From Sulfuricurvum sp. (GTDB lineage Bacteria > Campylobacterota > Campylobacteria > Campylobacterales > Sulfurimonadaceae): a stretch of DNA of 44,902 nucleotides. This document shows, one piece after another, positions 1 through 9,279 of this stretch (position 1 is its first letter; every line of letters begins with the position of its first letter). Made by a program: the position numbers and the translations under genes. The notes below the pieces were generated by a model. It was given only the letters and a program-made list of their open reading frames with translations. It did not search any database and was not told where the DNA came from. The stretch spans positions 1 to 44,902 of the forward strand of contig NZ_JAQUHV010000016.1 of the NCBI RefSeq assembly GCF_028681615.1. Reading direction: 5' to 3'.

Positions 1-1280
1 GCACGCCACATCATACCTTGTGTAATACCGGCAATCCACATAGAAGTGAAATACAATACAACACCTAGAGTTTGAATCCAGAATTGAGTATTCATCAATG
101 ATTTAGAATAAATCTCACGTTTGAATACACGCGGAGCCATATGGAACAATGCAGCCATGATCATGAATGCAACCCATCCAAGAACACCGTCATGTACGTG
201 ACCGACGATCCAGTCAGTAAAGTGAGCCAATGCATTGACCGATTTGATCGCTTGGATCGGACCTTCAAGAGTTGAGAACATATAGAATGTAGAAGCCAAG
301 ATCATGAATTTGATCAATGGACTTGCAGCAACTTGTTGCCATTCACCCTTCATGGTCAAAAGCATATTGATCGCAGAACCCCATGATGGGAGAATCAATA
401 CAACAGAGAATACAGAACCCATAGTTTGCATCCAGTCAGGTACAGTAGAGAACAACAAGTGGTGTCCGCCGGCCCAAAGGTATACAAACATCAATCCCCA
501 GAACGCAAGCAAAGAGAGTTTATATGAATAAACAGCTTGACCAGACTCTTTTGGAAGGAAGTAATAGATCATCGCAACGATAGGTACTGTGAATCCGAAC
601 GCAACCGCGTTGTGTCCATACCACCATTGTACCAACGCATCATTTGTACCTGAGTACATTGAAACAGAGTGATACCATGCACCGATTCCGCCTGATGCGA
701 AATACGTTGGAATTTCCATATTGTTAAATAGATACAACATTGCAATACCCAAGAAAGTAGCAATGTAATACCAAATAGAGATATACAATGATTTTTCACG
801 GCGGATACCGATCAAACCGAATATTGACATACCCCAAATAACCCAAACCACAACAACTGCGATATCGATAGGCCATTCGAATTCAGCATATTCTTTTGAT
901 GTTGTAATCCCCAACAACAATGAAACTACAACTGCAACAACTACTAATAAGTAGAGTCCAAAATGTAATTTACCGAGGAACATCAAGAATTTTGATTCAG
1001 CCATCGATACTTTTAATACACGTTGACCAACATAATACCATGTTGCCCAGATACCGCTAAGGGTAAATCCAAAAATTACTGCATCGGTGTGCAACGGACG
1101 AAGACGGCTGAAGTTAGTGTATTCCGCCAATCCTGATCCCGCAATTGTATTGACTGCAGGAAATGCCATTTCCCACGCCAAAATAACGCCGACAAGCATC
1201 CCGACGATTCCGAGTAACACCGTTGTAAGCATAAACATCTTCGCAACCGTGTAATCATACTCCAATGGACGATTCTCCAT
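1..1280 (-). CDS. ccoN: cbb3-type cytochrome c oxidase subunit I (partial, C-terminus off window)
   Basis: Catalytic haem-copper subunit of the high-affinity cbb3 terminal oxidase in the inner membrane; it reduces O2 and pumps protons. About 426 codons are readable from the ATG at 1280 to the window edge, so some 60 residues are missing from a usual 480-490. The translation is a run of hydrophobic helices with the family's metal-ligand motifs: RPLHTDAVIFG (low-spin haem ligand His), WWYGHNAVAFGFTVP (CuB His with downstream Tyr), AGGHHLLFSTVPDW (CuB His pair) and DWIVGHVHDGVLGW (haem His pair). The start is fixed by a full Shine-Dalgarno AAGGAGGT five bases upstream. ccoO, ccoQ and ccoP are expected beyond the left edge. 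The leader is unusually structured (see 1320-1411). Confidence 0.96.
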   Translation of the reverse strand, partial: MENRPLEYDYTVAKMFMLTTVLLGIVGMLVGVILAWEMAFPAVNTIAGSGLAEYTNFSRLRPLHTDAVIFGFTLSGIWATWYYVGQRVLKVSMAESKFLMFLGKLHFGLYLLVVVAVVVSLLLGITTSKEYAEFEWPIDIAVVVVWVIWGMSIFGLIGIRREKSLYISIWYYIATFLGIAMLYLFNNMEIPTYFASGGIGAWYHSVSMYSGTNDALVQWWYGHNAVAFGFTVPIVAMIYYFLPKESGQAVYSYKLSLLAFWGLMFVYLWAGGHHLLFSTVPDWMQTMGSVFSVVLILPSWGSAINMLLTMKGEWQQVAASPLIKFMILASTFYMFSTLEGPIQAIKSVNALAHFTDWIVGHVHDGVLGWVAFMIMAALFHMAPRVFKREIYSKSLMNTQFWIQTLGVVLYFTSMWIAGITQGMMWR

Positions 1281-1319
1281 TTACGACCTCCTTAAAGATT
1301 CAAAGCATAAGAGCCTATT

Positions 1320-1363
1320 AGGGCACCTCTGACTTCGCAAAACTGTGAAATCAAAGATGCCCT
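1320..1363 (-). promoter_or_regulatory. long imperfect hairpin in the ccoN leader
   Basis: AGGGCA at 1320-1325 pairs with TGCCCT at 1358-1363. The inner arms 1326-1338 and 1345-1357 continue the stem with three mismatches and one wobble around a six-base loop (1339-1344), making about 19 stacked positions. It ends about 40 bases before the ccoN start and no U-tract follows it, so a leader or mRNA-stability structure is likelier than a terminator. Confidence 0.4.
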
Positions 1364-1367
1364 TAAC

Positions 1368-1384
1368 ACTTTTGTAACAAAAGT
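1368..1384. promoter_or_regulatory. 17-bp perfect palindrome, operator-like
   Basis: ACTTTTGTAACAAAAGT is a perfect 8+1+8 inverted repeat. It lies just downstream of the candidate ccoN -10, where a repressor would block transcription. The single-base centre is too short for an RNA hairpin loop, which favours a dimeric DNA-binding protein. It does not match the FNR or CRP consensus. The cognate regulator is unknown. Confidence 0.45.
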
Positions 1385-1402
1385 AGGCTATTAGACACTC
1401 TA

Positions 1403-1411
1403 ATAATAGCA
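1403..1411 (-). promoter_or_regulatory. candidate extended -10 promoter for ccoN
   Basis: On the minus strand this reads TGCTATTAT, an extended -10 element. A TTGATT lies 15 bases upstream as a poor -35. Transcription would begin near 1396 and give a leader of about 115 bases containing both inverted repeats listed next. Consensus match only. Confidence 0.4.
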
Positions 1412-1520
1412 ATACGAGCTTTTAATCAATCTTAAATTTTTAAATGTTTTTCGCTATATGAAAACTTAACGAGATATTTAAGTTTATTTACAGAAATAGG
1501 GGTAAAAAAGTAACACTGAG

Positions 1521-1534
1521 CGATAAATTTATCG
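1521..1534. repeat. 14-bp palindrome between carA and ccoN
   Basis: CGATAAATTTATCG is a perfect palindrome 35 bases beyond the carA stop. A short hairpin (about 1540-1561, no T-run) lies between it and carA. It could be an upstream regulator site for ccoN or a weak end-of-operon structure. No function can be assigned. Confidence 0.25.
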
Positions 1535-1568
1535 TCAATTTACCCTCTGGGAATCCCAAAGAGTTTTG

Positions 1569-2696
1569 TTAGCGTTGAAGAAGTTGAAGAAATTCGTTGA
1601 AGATGTATCGGCTCTCTTTAGGACCCGGGCTGGATTCAGGGTGATGCTGAACCGAGAAAACATGTCCACTGTTATAGCGCAGCCCTTCGATCGTATTGTC
1701 GAAAAGATTTACATGCGTTACTTCAGCAATCTCGCGTACCGATTCAGGAACATTATAATTATGATTTTGTGCCGTAATCTCTACCATTCCAGTTTTAACA
1801 TTTTTCACAGGATGGTTTCCGCCGTGATGACCGAATTTTAGTTTGTGGGTATCATATCCGTGGGCAATACTTAAAAGCTGATGTCCCAAACAAATCCCGA
1901 ACAACGGTATTTTGCGTGCAATGAGTTTTTTGATCTCATCTTGCTCTCGTTTTAGAACCAATGGATCTCCCGGCCCGTTTGAAAGAAAAACACCGTCGAT
2001 CTCTTTAGCATCATAACGGCCGATAAGCTCGTCTGCACTGAATGAGTTCGGCAAAACTTCGACTTCCAATCCAGCTTCCGTCAATTCATTTAAGATATTG
2101 CGTTTGACACCGAAATCGATTGCCGCAATTTTAGCTTTTGGTGCCGGAGCATCGTTATAACGGAAATTAAAAGGATCATAAATTCCATTGGTATGAATAT
2201 AGGCACTTTTCGTACTTACTTCTTCAATATAGTTAATCTCTTCAATACGAGGCGAACTTTCAAGCAGTTTTTTGAGTTCTTCTTTGTCACTCACTTGTGT
2301 CGAAGCAATCATCATCATTGCCCCTTCAGTTCGGAGCATTTTAGTAATATAGCGGGTATCGATGTCACAAATCCCGATGATTCCGTGTTTTTCTAAAAAA
2401 GTGTGTAATGCTTCTTGTCCTCGAAAATTGGAAAATTCACGTTGATATTGACGGACAATGACTCCTTTACAATGCGCACTGGAGCTCTCCATATCTTCTT
2501 CATTGACACCGACATTTCCGATCTCAGGCATGGTAAACGTCACGAATTGCCCAGCATACGAAGGATCGGTGATAATCTCTTGATAGCCGCTCATAGAGGT
2601 ATTAAAAACGATTTCGCCTACGGCTGTTGTATCTGCACCGAAACTTTTGGCACTTAGATACGTCCCGTTTTCGAGATAAATCCAAACATCACGCAT
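1569..2696 (-). CDS. carA: carbamoyl-phosphate synthase small (glutaminase) subunit
   Basis: Hydrolyses glutamine and channels ammonia to CarB for carbamoyl phosphate, feeding arginine and pyrimidine synthesis in the cytoplasm. At 375 residues it has the normal length. The N-terminal CarA domain contains NTSMSGYQEIITDPSY; the C-terminal class I amidotransferase domain has the nucleophile in GICLGHQLL and the catalytic His/Glu in QHHPESSPGP. The start overlaps the upstream DUF507 stop by one base (TAATG), so the two are translationally coupled. carB is not in the window. C. jejuni has the same carA-DUF507 adjacency, as I recall it. Confidence 0.97.
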   Translation of the reverse strand: MRDVWIYLENGTYLSAKSFGADTTAVGEIVFNTSMSGYQEIITDPSYAGQFVTFTMPEIGNVGVNEEDMESSSAHCKGVIVRQYQREFSNFRGQEALHTFLEKHGIIGICDIDTRYITKMLRTEGAMMMIASTQVSDKEELKKLLESSPRIEEINYIEEVSTKSAYIHTNGIYDPFNFRYNDAPAPKAKIAAIDFGVKRNILNELTEAGLEVEVLPNSFSADELIGRYDAKEIDGVFLSNGPGDPLVLKREQDEIKKLIARKIPLFGICLGHQLLSIAHGYDTHKLKFGHHGGNHPVKNVKTGMVEITAQNHNYNVPESVREIAEVTHVNLFDNTIEGLRYNSGHVFSVQHHPESSPGPKESRYIFNEFLQLLQR

Positions 2697-3247
2697 TACG
2701 CCATCCCCCGTCTAACCAATTCATCTTTATAGAGTTTTTCATATACGATCTCATACTCATCCGTTCCCGGAATAAGATCACGTTTGTAGCTTTTAAGTTT
2801 TTGATATACTGCGGATTCAATCTCGCTTGAATCGGCGATAGATCCGGTGATCGCATCATAAATGATATTTTTGATACGATTTTCGCTGACATCGTAATTA
2901 ATCAAATCTTCTTCGTACAATTCATTCAGAATTTGATGTGCAATGTCTGAGTAGCGGTCTTCATACGAAAGGACGACTCCGTATTCCGGCGCTAATTTCT
3001 TTTTGATCATAAAAAAGAGTTGTCGCTCATCGGCTAGATAAAAATCGATCTGTTCTTCGTTGGCGTTGACGATCTCTTTGACTTTTTCTTCCAAAGCGAT
3101 CTCTTTTTTAATGTTGGCAGCCAACACTTTTTCGGCCTCTTTAGCAGTGCTTTCAAGCCCTTTGGTCATAGTAACCAAACCGCTGCGGCTAAGATCGACG
3201 GCGATTCGTGTCGCGATGTGGGGTACGTGTGTCAGTGAAACCTTCAT
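2696..3247 (-). CDS. DUF507 family protein
   Basis: A 183-residue charged, mainly helical cytoplasmic protein matching the DUF507 family, conserved in Campylobacterota and some deep-branching bacteria, with no established biochemical role. The family pattern is visible: an N-terminal amphipathic segment (KVSLTHVPHIATRIAVDL), a central Glu/Lys-rich coil, then DERQLFFMIKKKLAPEYGVVL, and a C-terminal copy-like segment EYEIVYEKLYKDELVRRGMA. It has no signal peptide or membrane helix. Coupling to carA by TAATG suggests co-expression rather than a shared pathway. The Shine-Dalgarno is weak (AGGG). Confidence 0.85.
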   Translation of the reverse strand: MKVSLTHVPHIATRIAVDLSRSGLVTMTKGLESTAKEAEKVLAANIKKEIALEEKVKEIVNANEEQIDFYLADERQLFFMIKKKLAPEYGVVLSYEDRYSDIAHQILNELYEEDLINYDVSENRIKNIIYDAITGSIADSSEIESAVYQKLKSYKRDLIPGTDEYEIVYEKLYKDELVRRGMA

Positions 3248-3342
3248 TGCCAGCCCTGGAGTGAAATTTTTTGCATTTTACTCTAAAACACCTCTCAAAT
3301 CGCTTAGAGATACAAATATATGGAACTGATCTGACTCAGTAT

Positions 3343-3400
3343 GAGGCAAGCTTTAGTGCCATAGCGGCAAGCGTAGCCAAAGGGATTTTATTCCTTTGGC
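3343..3400 (-). repeat. structured intergenic repeat, copy 1
   Basis: Lies just after the motE stop. Read on the minus strand it is a hairpin (8-bp stem GCCAAAGG/CCTTTGGC, 9-base loop, 3400 to 3376) followed by 33 bases (3375 to 3343) that match 5674-5706 at 31 of 33 positions. Aligned without gaps from GGAAT to GCCTC, the two copies span 52 bases with 7 differences. In copy 1 the hairpin may also serve as the motE operon terminator, though no T-run follows. Confidence 0.6.
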
Positions 3401-3403
3401 GTT

Positions 3404-3928
3404 CTATTTGATGGCTTCGGGAACTTTTCGCAGTTTATTGGTAATGTCCGATCCTTTTTTCGGATCCATTTTCGCCAATATCTGGCCTACGCCTTTACTA
3501 TTGAGTGTTGTTAATATCGCAGCCGCATCATCAGCCGACATTTCAGAGAGGATCAATGCCGCTGCAGCAGGTTTCATTTTGGCATAAGCCTGCGAAACTT
3601 TATCGGCTTTGAGCTGTTTCATCTCGTCCAACACTTTCTTGTTCTCATCCAGCATTTTTTTAATGGACGCTTCTCTTGTTTTGATTTCATTCAGTTTTTG
3701 ATCGACTTTCGTATCTTTTCCCTGGACCAATGCCTCTTTTTTACGTAAAAGTTCTTCTGTTGCTTTTTTCAAGGTATCGAGGGATTGGCGTTGTTCATCC
3801 AAACGCTCCAGCTGTACCAGAAGTTCATTTTTACGATCTTCAAAAATTTTGGTACATTCATACGATTTTGTACTCTCAGCCCCTTGAAGCCAAACTATGC
3901 CTAGCATAAACAGCAATATAAATTTCAT
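3404..3928 (-). CDS. MotE/FlgX-like periplasmic flagellar stator factor
   Basis: A 174-residue exported protein. Residues 1-16 form a signal peptide (MKFILLFMLGIVWLQG). Residues about 25-110 are a Lys/Glu-rich coiled coil, and about 112-170 (AYAKMKPAAAALILSEMS...DDAAAILTTL) resemble the MgtE N-terminal-like domain of the MotE family. The likely C. jejuni counterpart is Cj1496c (FlgX), which as I recall supports the MotAB stator units. The gene overlaps fliJ by an ATGA and sits between fliJ and DUF507, matching the Campylobacter order, which supports the flagellar assignment. No lipobox is present, so it is probably soluble in the periplasm or anchored by its signal. Confidence 0.75.
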   Translation of the reverse strand: MKFILLFMLGIVWLQGAESTKSYECTKIFEDRKNELLVQLERLDEQRQSLDTLKKATEELLRKKEALVQGKDTKVDQKLNEIKTREASIKKMLDENKKVLDEMKQLKADKVSQAYAKMKPAAAALILSEMSADDAAAILTTLNSKGVGQILAKMDPKKGSDITNKLRKVPEAIK

Positions 3929-4347
3929 AAAACCTCTCTTTTATAGATCATAGTTCCTATTTCATCGAGCATTTTTGCCTCTTGATCTTTGAGCATTTTA
4001 ATTTGGGCATTCATCTCCTGAACTTCCAGATATTTGAACTTTTCATACTCCATCATCGCCGCTTTGAAATGTTCCCGCATCTGCTGCTGTTTCAGCTGTG
4101 CAGCCTCTAGCGCTTGCTGACATTGTTCAATACTTAGATGTTGCGCGTGTATCATAGCGGTTGCTTGGGAAAATTCGCTCACCGTACCTTCCGTCGGGAG
4201 TGTCATATGCGAGAGATATTCATAGGCTCGGTTTAATTTATCAGAAGCGGATGAGAGGGCATTATTAGCTCCGATAAGGGCACGTTCGGCATTGTCTAAA
4301 CTCTTTTTTTTGAGTTTAACCAAAGGCTCGTAACGCGACTTTCCCAT
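3925..4347 (-). CDS. fliJ: FliJ-like flagellar export chaperone/stalk protein
   Basis: A 140-residue, almost wholly alpha-helical coiled-coil protein beginning MGKSRYEPLVKLKKKSLDNAER, typical of FliJ, the central stalk of the flagellar type III export ATPase complex on the cytoplasmic side of the basal body. Glu/Gln/Lys-rich heptads run through the length, and size fits the family (about 140-150). It lies 20 bases after purA and overlaps motE by four bases, forming one operon. FliJ proteins diverge quickly, so the call rests on the coiled-coil pattern, length and conserved neighbourhood rather than on catalytic residues. Confidence 0.75.
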   Translation of the reverse strand: MGKSRYEPLVKLKKKSLDNAERALIGANNALSSASDKLNRAYEYLSHMTLPTEGTVSEFSQATAMIHAQHLSIEQCQQALEAAQLKQQQMREHFKAAMMEYEKFKYLEVQEMNAQIKMLKDQEAKMLDEIGTMIYKREVL

Positions 4348-4366
4348 AACGGCTCCTCAATAATGA

Positions 4367-5626
<1,260 letters not shown>

Positions 5627-5650
5627 TTACGTAATTTTTATTTTACACGC

Positions 5651-5716
5651 GAATGGAATGCAATCCCATTCTCTACGCTTGCCGCTGTGGCACTGAAGCT
5701 TGCCTCGTTCGAGGCA
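5651..5716 (+). repeat. structured intergenic repeat, copy 2
   Basis: Between hisZ and purA, inverted relative to copy 1 (3343-3400). It is a hairpin GAATGG / 9-base loop / CCATTC (5651-5671), then TC, then the 33-base conserved part (5674-5706). A second small hairpin TGCCTC-GTTC-GAGGCA (5701-5716) overlaps its end. Compared with copy 1, two stem positions change on both sides and keep pairing (A-T to T-A, C-G to G-C), while the loop keeps length 9 and differs at only two bases. Confidence 0.6.
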
Positions 5717-5730
5717 GACAACTCCATCCT

Positions 5731-6576
5731 TTATGTGTGTAATGCGTCGATTAACGCATCGGTGTAAATGGCGAATCCGACCGAAACGGTCTCATCACTT
5801 TTATAACGTCCGCCCATGGCGTACATTTCGTTCCCTTCGATTACGCGGAAAAAGAGCTCATCATAATAGAGCATTTTAGCGTAATAAAGGGGAGCTATAA
5901 CGACATTCGGATATTCCAGCCCTACACAAAGCTCTTTAATCTTGATCAATTCCGGTTTAATCGTCTCAGGAACAATTGCGGCAACCTCATCGATTTCATG
6001 GACATGCTGCATATAGACCAAACGTGTTAGCCAGTCGATTTTCAACGATAAAAACTTCTCGATATTGACATGCCGAAAATCGTCTAAATGCAATCCCAAC
6101 ATCTCAGAAAGGATACGGGGAATATTGATATTTGAAATTTGCAATAACGGAGCAATTTCCAATTCATTTAAAATCCGTGTCGCTTGCGTAAGTGCGTGTG
6201 AGAGATTCGGCTCATCAATAATCTCAACACCGATCTGATACTGCTCTTCGGCAGGATAGCGGTATACCGGCTGAATATAGAACCATTTTTTATGTTCGGT
6301 ATTTCCGCCGAGACGTTTATTGACAATGCGCACTACATCGATTGTCGAATCGGCACGGAGGCTGATCGGATGGTTTTCGCTGTCATTGACACGGATAAGC
6401 TCACGCTGATCGCACACGCTCATATGCTGATGATACGAAAACAGCGGAGTTAAAATCTCTTCAAACCCGGCTTCATTCAACAAAGTACTCGCTTTGGTTT
6501 CGATAATACGCTTCGTTTTCGCCGCTCCGGCAAAATAGAGCTTGGAACCTTCCGGAATTTCGTGTTCAAATACCAT
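5731..6576 (-). CDS. hisZ: ATP phosphoribosyltransferase regulatory subunit-like (HisZ)
   Basis: Histidyl-tRNA-synthetase-like protein without tRNA charging activity that, in this family, activates short-form HisG in the first step of histidine synthesis. It has 281 residues from the ATG at 6576. A class II synthetase core is visible: GSKLYFAGAAKTKRIIE, the motif 2-like LRADSTIDVVRIV...FYIQPVYRYP, and motif 3-like AMGGRYKSDETVSVGFAIYTD at the C-terminus. I chose MVFEHEIPEGSK because family members usually begin this way and it lies four bases after the upstream stop. ATG 6630 would add 18 residues inside the aminotransferase gene, and the open frame further upstream is its shadow. Neither start has a good Shine-Dalgarno. 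hisG is not in the window. Confidence 0.8.
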   Translation of the reverse strand: MVFEHEIPEGSKLYFAGAAKTKRIIETKASTLLNEAGFEEILTPLFSYHQHMSVCDQRELIRVNDSENHPISLRADSTIDVVRIVNKRLGGNTEHKKWFYIQPVYRYPAEEQYQIGVEIIDEPNLSHALTQATRILNELEIAPLLQISNINIPRILSEMLGLHLDDFRHVNIEKFLSLKIDWLTRLVYMQHVHEIDEVAAIVPETIKPELIKIKELCVGLEYPNVVIAPLYYAKMLYYDELFFRVIEGNEMYAMGGRYKSDETVSVGFAIYTDALIDALHT

Positions 6577-6580
6577 AATA

Positions 6581-7684
6581 TCAGAGTCCGAAATAGACGG
6601 TATTAAACACGCGGTTTGCGGTTCCGTCATAAGCACGTCGACCCATTTTTGCCAAGGCCAATTCCACACTGTTAGCTGCCCAACATGCCTCATACGGAGC
6701 AATAAGCCCCATATGGTTGATACGGAAAATCGAATCTTTGATATGGTCTTGCCCGCCGGCCACATTCACATCGAATTCTTTAAGGGTTGAACGGATTTTT
6801 TTCGCTTCGGCGTCCCCTACCGTCGTCATCGAGTCAGCAGGAGCTGTCGGATAGATAGAGAGGCCTATCGCTTTCATCGCTTCGCGGGTTGCACGAGCAC
6901 GACGAGCGGTATCCGCATACAATTTCTCCAGCCCACCTTCGGCTTTGATGCGGTTTAAGACAGATTCCAACCCGATCGTGATCGTCGTTGCCGCTGTCCA
7001 TGCCGTCGTATTTTTACGCTGATTTTTGATCTCGGTTGCGAGGTTAAAGTAATACCCTTTGCCGCTTCCGATTTTCTCAATCGCCGCATTCGATAGACCC
7101 ATAATCGCGAGCCCCGGAGGAAGCATTAACGCTTTTTGGCTTCCTGAAATCAAACAGTCGATATTCGTTACGTCGATTTTCTCGACACCGACCGCCGTGA
7201 TACCGTCTGCAATGACCATAATAGACGGGTTGTGTGCTTTTACCGCCGCTGCAATCGCTTCGACACTGTGACGCAATCCGCCTGCACTTTCGCAGATTTG
7301 AATTGCGAGTGCATCCACATCCGGGTTTGCACGAAGCGCTTCCATGACTTCCTCAACGGTAGCGGGAGTATCCCATTCGTGCTTAATCTCAACGTTGGCA
7401 ATCCCGTGAGCCACGGCAATCTTACCGAAACGCTCACCGAATTTTCCGGAATTAATTGAGAGGAGTTTGGAGTGTGCGAGATTGATCACAGCCCCTTCCA
7501 TTGCACCGGTGCCCGATGAAGCAAGCATTAATACCTCATCCATTCCCAAAAGTTCAAACAACAATGTGCGAGTTCGCTCAAAAATTGCCTCAAATTCGGG
7601 AGTTCGGTGGTGTAGCGTTTCACCTGCCATAGCAATACGTACCGACTCAGGTACTGGGGTAGGTCCGGGTGTAAAAAGTAGCAT
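6581..7684 (-). CDS. class V aminotransferase (alanine/serine-glyoxylate type)
   Basis: A PLP-dependent fold type I enzyme of 367 residues. It starts MLLFTPGPTPVPESV, the typical opening of the serine-pyruvate/alanine-glyoxylate group. ASSGTGAMEG (about 56-64) binds phosphate, Asp160 in VIADGITAVG contacts the PLP ring, and Lys184 in SGSQKALMLPPG is the Schiff-base lysine. In Campylobacterota such enzymes may act as phosphoserine or alanine-glyoxylate aminotransferases; I cannot tell which from sequence. It is followed four bases later by hisZ, which is consistent with an amino-acid operon. Its promoter region carries half of a striking inverted repeat (7701-7765). Confidence 0.88.
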   Translation of the reverse strand: MLLFTPGPTPVPESVRIAMAGETLHHRTPEFEAIFERTRTLLFELLGMDEVLMLASSGTGAMEGAVINLAHSKLLSINSGKFGERFGKIAVAHGIANVEIKHEWDTPATVEEVMEALRANPDVDALAIQICESAGGLRHSVEAIAAAVKAHNPSIMVIADGITAVGVEKIDVTNIDCLISGSQKALMLPPGLAIMGLSNAAIEKIGSGKGYYFNLATEIKNQRKNTTAWTAATTITIGLESVLNRIKAEGGLEKLYADTARRARATREAMKAIGLSIYPTAPADSMTTVGDAEAKKIRSTLKEFDVNVAGGQDHIKDSIFRINHMGLIAPYEACWAANSVELALAKMGRRAYDGTANRVFNTVYFGL

Positions 7685-7700
7685 TAAAAAATTCCTTGAT

Positions 7701-7771
7701 GGAAAGTGTCACAAATCCGCGAATTTTACCCTAGTTGAGGTTAGGGGAGGTTTAAGACACTTTCCTATGAT
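7701..7771. promoter_or_regulatory. divergent promoter region with 10-bp perfect inverted repeat
   Basis: GGAAAGTGTC (7701-7710) and GACACTTTCC (7756-7765) are perfect inverted copies 45 bases apart. A minus-strand -10 (TAAAAT, 7723-7728) serves the aminotransferase and a plus-strand -10 (TATGAT, 7766-7771) serves uppP. One copy lies at about +6 to +15 of the minus transcript; the other abuts the uppP -10. This suits one regulator acting on both genes, perhaps by looping. The regulator is unknown. Confidence 0.5.
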
Positions 7772-7800
7772 ACAATTGCGCCAAAAAGAAAGTGGTTAAC

Positions 7801-8580
7801 ATGACTTTGTTTGATTCGTTAATTTTAGGTGCTCTTGAAGGGGTAACCGAATTTTTACCTATCTCCTCGACCGGGCACCTGATTTTAGCTTCTCAGTTAT
7901 TAGGATTACAGCAAACCGCCGCACACAAAGCATTCGAAGTTTCGATTCAGTTAGGAAGTATTTTAGCCGTACTCTTTTTATATGCACAAAGACTTTTGCA
8001 GGACAAAACACTCTGGTTTAAAATCGCCATCGCCTTTCTTCCGACCGGAGCACTCGGTTTTTTATTTTATAAACACATCAAAGCACTTTTTGGCGTCGAA
8101 ACGGTCAGTATCATGCTTGTAGCCGGTGGAGTCGTCTTTCTTATAATCGAGTATTTCCGACGTGATAAAGCGATCGATGAAGGAAAAGATTTGAGTGAAC
8201 TGACGGTCAAAGAAGCATTTACAATTGGATTTTTCCAAAGTTTTTCGATGGTTCCAGGAACCAGCCGTTCGGGTGCAACCCTCATTGGCGGATTGTTTAT
8301 GGGATTAAACCGTAAAAGTGCTGCGGAGTTCTCATTTCTATTAGCAATACCGACTATGTTTATCGCTACCGCCTATGATCTGTTCAAACATCGTAACGAA
8401 CTCGTCGTTGATGATTGGACTATGCTTATCATTGCATTTGTTACCGCATTCATCTTTGCCTTTGCAACCGTCAAAGCGTTTGTCGGTTTTGTCAGCCGCC
8501 ATACGTTCGTTCCGTTTGCGATTTACCGAATCATCGTAGGGGTTATATTCTTTTATATGGTTACGGAACTACCGGCTTAA
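7801..8580 (+). CDS. uppP: undecaprenyl-diphosphatase (UppP/BacA)
   Basis: Integral membrane phosphatase that recycles undecaprenyl diphosphate to the monophosphate carrier used for peptidoglycan and glycan synthesis; overproduction gives bacitracin resistance in other species. It has 259 residues from ATG 7801. The two signatures are present: [19 protein letters not shown] near the N-terminus and [13 protein letters not shown] near residue 157, with about eight hydrophobic helices. A GTG at 7792 could add three residues, but the family usually starts at MTL. The stop overlaps the convergent rdgB stop by three bases. The carrier lipid it recycles is also used by the pgl locus 19 kb downstream. 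Confidence 0.95.
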   Translation: MTLFDSLILGALEGVTEFLPISSTGHLILASQLLGLQQTAAHKAFEVSIQLGSILAVLFLYAQRLLQDKTLWFKIAIAFLPTGALGFLFYKHIKALFGVETVSIMLVAGGVVFLIIEYFRRDKAIDEGKDLSELTVKEAFTIGFFQSFSMVPGTSRSGATLIGGLFMGLNRKSAAEFSFLLAIPTMFIATAYDLFKHRNELVVDDWTMLIIAFVTAFIFAFATVKAFVGFVSRHTFVPFAIYRIIVGVIFFYMVTELPA

Positions 8581-9179
8581 GAACGCAATGATTTGATCTG
8601 ATCGATCAAAATTTTTGCCAGTTCCAGCGCTTTGGAACGGTGGGAAAGACCTTTTTTGACATCGTTGCCCAACTCTCCGAGCGTCTGTTCAAACCCGGCA
8701 GGGATAAAAATCGGATCGTATCCGAAACCGTTTTCGCCGCGCAGCTCGGTAATGACATTTCCATGCATCCATCCGTGTACGCAACTCTCCCCCTCACGAG
8801 ACACCACTGCGATTGCCGCCGTATAGTGAGCAGGTGTAGTATCTAGCCCTTTTTCCTTTAGTGCTTCGACAAGTTTTAAAAGATTATCCCGATCATTTGC
8901 ACCCTCTCCGGCGTAACGGGCACTGTATATACCCGGAGCACCCTCTAGCACATCCACACTGATACCGCTGTCATCTGCCATTACTATCGCCTCAGGATCA
9001 CCCAACGCGGCATACACTGCGCGGGCTTTGATCAGCGCATTTTCTTTGAACGTGTCGCCGTCTTCAACGATCTCAAATCCTTCGATCAGATCGGTATACG
9101 GAAAAACTTCCCGATCGTGAAGCAGCTCGATGATCTCACGAACTTTCCCCTTATTTGACGTTGCCAAGACGATTTTCAT
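8577..9179 (-). CDS. rdgB: dITP/XTP pyrophosphatase (RdgB/HAM1)
   Basis: House-cleaning enzyme that hydrolyses dITP, ITP and XTP to monophosphates and pyrophosphate, keeping deaminated purines out of DNA and RNA. It has 200 residues, the usual length. The N-terminal [11 protein letters not shown] motif binds phosphates, [10 protein letters not shown] carries the metal-binding Asp pair, [10 protein letters not shown] follows, and [12 protein letters not shown] with LSHRSKALE closes the base-binding pocket. It is a single gene converging on uppP and divergent from the MFS gene. Confidence 0.96.
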   Translation of the reverse strand: MKIVLATSNKGKVREIIELLHDREVFPYTDLIEGFEIVEDGDTFKENALIKARAVYAALGDPEAIVMADDSGISVDVLEGAPGIYSARYAGEGANDRDNLLKLVEALKEKGLDTTPAHYTAAIAVVSREGESCVHGWMHGNVITELRGENGFGYDPIFIPAGFEQTLGELGNDVKKGLSHRSKALELAKILIDQIKSLRS

Positions 9180-9204
9180 TTCATTCCTTACAGTAGACTT
9201 TATC

Positions 9205-9247
9205 CATCGGTGTTTACCCGATGTTTCATCTAAGGGTGTAATATAAT
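9205..9247. promoter_or_regulatory. promoter for the MFS gene with adjacent inverted repeat
   Basis: TATAAT at 9242-9247 is a perfect -10 for the MFS gene and gives a leader of about 25 bases. Upstream, CATCGG (9205-9210) and CCGATG (9218-9223) form a perfect inverted repeat with a 7-base spacer, centred between rdgB and the MFS gene. It is placed like an operator controlling one or both, such as a TetR-type site, but I see no regulator gene nearby. Confidence 0.5.
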
Positions 9248-9279
9248 ACTGAAAATTTTAACGTATCTAAGGTTGCACG

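Noticed and set aside
304-1258. Several open frames on both strands inside the ccoN region
   Set aside because: They are shadows of the long minus-strand ccoN frame, which is full of haem-copper oxidase motifs.
6577-6765. Longer N-terminus for the hisZ-like gene, beginning MWPAGKT
   Set aside because: The extra residues lie inside the aminotransferase gene, do not look like HisZ, and no ribosome site supports them.
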